Translations under genes and position numbers: made by a program | Notes under the pieces: generated by a model | Database searches by the model: none | Seen by the model: only the letters and a program-made list of their open reading frames with translations | Told to the model about the DNA's origin: nothing | Shown here: piece by piece, positions 63,099 through 64,000 of the stretch | Layout: each line of letters starts with the position of its first letter | Numbering within the stretch: position 1 is the first letter of the stretch | Assembly: GCA_963721175.1 (NCBI GenBank) | Contig: CAVRIG010000004.1 | Coordinates: 62,001 to 126,000, forward strand | Reading direction: 5' to 3' | DNA from: Aliishimia sp963721175 | Lineage (GTDB): Bacteria > Pseudomonadota > Alphaproteobacteria > Rhodobacterales > Rhodobacteraceae | DNA length: 64,000 nt

Positions 63099-63848
63099 GC
63101 GCCATCGACATTCGCGACCTGAACGTCTGGTTCGGGTCCGGCGCTGACCGCTCGGATGCCGTTCGCGACGTGAGTTTCGAGGTGGCCGACGGCGAAAGCT
63201 TCGGCCTCGTCGGCGAGAGCGGTTCGGGCAAGTCCACCATCCTGCGCGCCATCGCCGGACTGGTGCCGACCTGGTCCGGCGAAATGACCGTCGCCGGCGA
63301 GACTCTGGGCACCGGGCGCAGCAAGGCGTTCTATCGCAAGGTCCAGATGGTGTTCCAGGACCCCTATGCCTCGCTGCACCCGCGCCAGACGGTCGACCGG
63401 GTGCTGTCGGAGGCGATGGGCCTGCACGGTCTCAAGGACATCGACACGCCGCATCGGGCGGCTGCTGGACGACGTCGGCCTCGGCCCCGGCTTCCGGTTC
63501 CGCTATCCGCACCAGCTCTCCGGCGGACAGCGGCAACGCGTCGCCATCGCGCGTGCGCTCGCCTGCGATCCGGCGATCCTGCTGCTGGACGAGCCGACCT
63601 CGGCGCTGGACGTCTCCGTGCAGGCGGAAATCCTGAACCTGCTCACCGACCTCAGGCGCGAACACAAGCTCACCTACATCATGGTGTCGCACGATCTGGG
63701 CGTGGTGGGGCATCTCTGCGAACGGATCGGCGTGATGCAGGAGGGCCGCTTCGTCGAGGTGCTGACGGTCGCGGCCATGCGCCGCCTCGAGGCGCGCGAG
63801 CCCTACACCCGTCATCTACTGGACAGCTCGATCAATTCGATCCGTTGA
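63095..63848 (+). CDS. dppF: Dipeptide ABC transporter ATPase DppF (frameshifted)
   Basis: Second ATPase. Walker A is FGLVGESGSGKSTILRA, the Q-loop VQMVFQDPYASLHPRQT, the signature LSGGQRQRVAIARALA and Walker B ILLLDEPTSALDV, with H-loop VSHDLGVVGHLC. An extra base near 63450 shifts frame between LKDIDTP and IGRLLDDVGLGPG. Repaired length is about 250 residues, slightly short, with a truncated oligopeptide tail (YTRHLLDSSINSIR). Last gene of the operon. Confidence 0.9.
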
Positions 63849-63872
63849 GCATGCCACCGGTTTGGGCTGGCC

Positions 63873-64000
63873 TCATCCCCGCCGCTTGCGATCCGACGGC
63901 GTTTCCGTCTTTGGAACATCGGCTACGCTCGGTCCGGATGCGGAATGGGCGGCGGCGAGCACATGGCTCGACATCACGCTTTCGGCCCAGTCGCGGGATC
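63873..64000 (-). CDS. C-terminal end of an unknown protein (partial)
   Basis: On the minus strand a frame entering at the window edge runs through SRDWAESVMSSHVLAAAHSA and ends in a basic tail (SDRKRRG) at TGA 63875-63873. It would be convergent with dppF. Only 41 residues are visible, so no family can be assigned. A plus-strand frame from ATG 63851 also stays open but has poorer residue composition. Confidence 0.35.
   Translation of the reverse strand, partial: SRDWAESVMSSHVLAAAHSASGPSVADVPKTETPSDRKRRG

Noticed and set aside
63851..64000. Plus-strand gene starting at the window end
   Set aside because: Arg/Ser/His-rich translation without any motif and no ribosome-binding site. The minus-strand partial frame looks better.

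Overview
The window looks like a high-GC chromosome segment from a marine Rhodobacteraceae (Roseobacter-type alphaproteobacterium). This is inferred from gene content: a single-subunit ferredoxin-type sulfite reductase cluster with DUF934 and DUF2849, a TRAP C4-dicarboxylate transporter, a DmdA-like demethylase beside an SBP56-type methanethiol oxidase, and a DUF1217 protein. Nearly all of it is ordinary protein-coding chromosome. I found no rRNA, tRNA, CRISPR array, insertion sequence or prophage.

Layout. 1-282: C-terminal end of an acidic unknown protein. 383-6547: assimilatory sulfur reduction on the minus strand (cysG, DUF2849, cysI, cysH, DUF934, then fpr), with a divergent Lrp-family regulator. 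6552-7715: cytochrome P450. 7776-12664: C4-dicarboxylate region, in which a collapsed dctB remnant, a degenerate DctD regulator and two palindromic operators precede dctPQM. 12790-21911: housekeeping mix (tpiA, 2OG oxygenase, TfoX-like protein, IscA-type protein, GDPD, SufT, DUF1217, RimK fusion, NfeD and SPFH pair). 22011-23771: membrane pentapeptide-repeat protein. 23870-28592: tgt, an isopropylmalate-dehydrogenase relative, a Gfo/Idh/MocA oxidoreductase and a lactonase-like metallo-hydrolase. 28714-32677: potABCD polyamine ABC transporter, followed by an M20 peptidase. 34217-38614: minus-strand run of two SDRs, a zinc alcohol dehydrogenase, an SRPBCC protein and a manganese catalase. 39047-43254: candidate methylated-sulfur module (DmdA-like, IclR, SBP56, [2Fe-2S] ferredoxin, CoA-binding). 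43383-45578: MFS exporter and D-lyxose isomerase. 45594-52548: acetate-type symporter (actP plus DUF4212) with a DUF294/CBS protein, a response regulator and a pseudokinase-DnaQ exonuclease fusion. 53339-56220: wrecked extracellular nuclease gene. 56479-56898: BLUF photoreceptor. 57110-63848: GNAT, M19 dipeptidase and a complete dipeptide ABC transporter.

The strongest functional themes are sulfur (assimilatory reduction and possible methanethiol oxidation), carbon uptake (C4-dicarboxylates, acetate, polyamines, dipeptides) and Fe-S or oxidative stress.

Data-quality warning. At least 18 reading frames outside the nuclease are broken by single-base indels, mostly insertions and often in short homopolymers, including in genes that should be functional (cysG, fpr, dppC, actP). 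These look more like sequencing or assembly errors than biology. For those genes I give the full reconstructed span. The nuclease at 53339-56220 is different: it also carries in-frame stops and is probably a real pseudogene or a badly assembled stretch.
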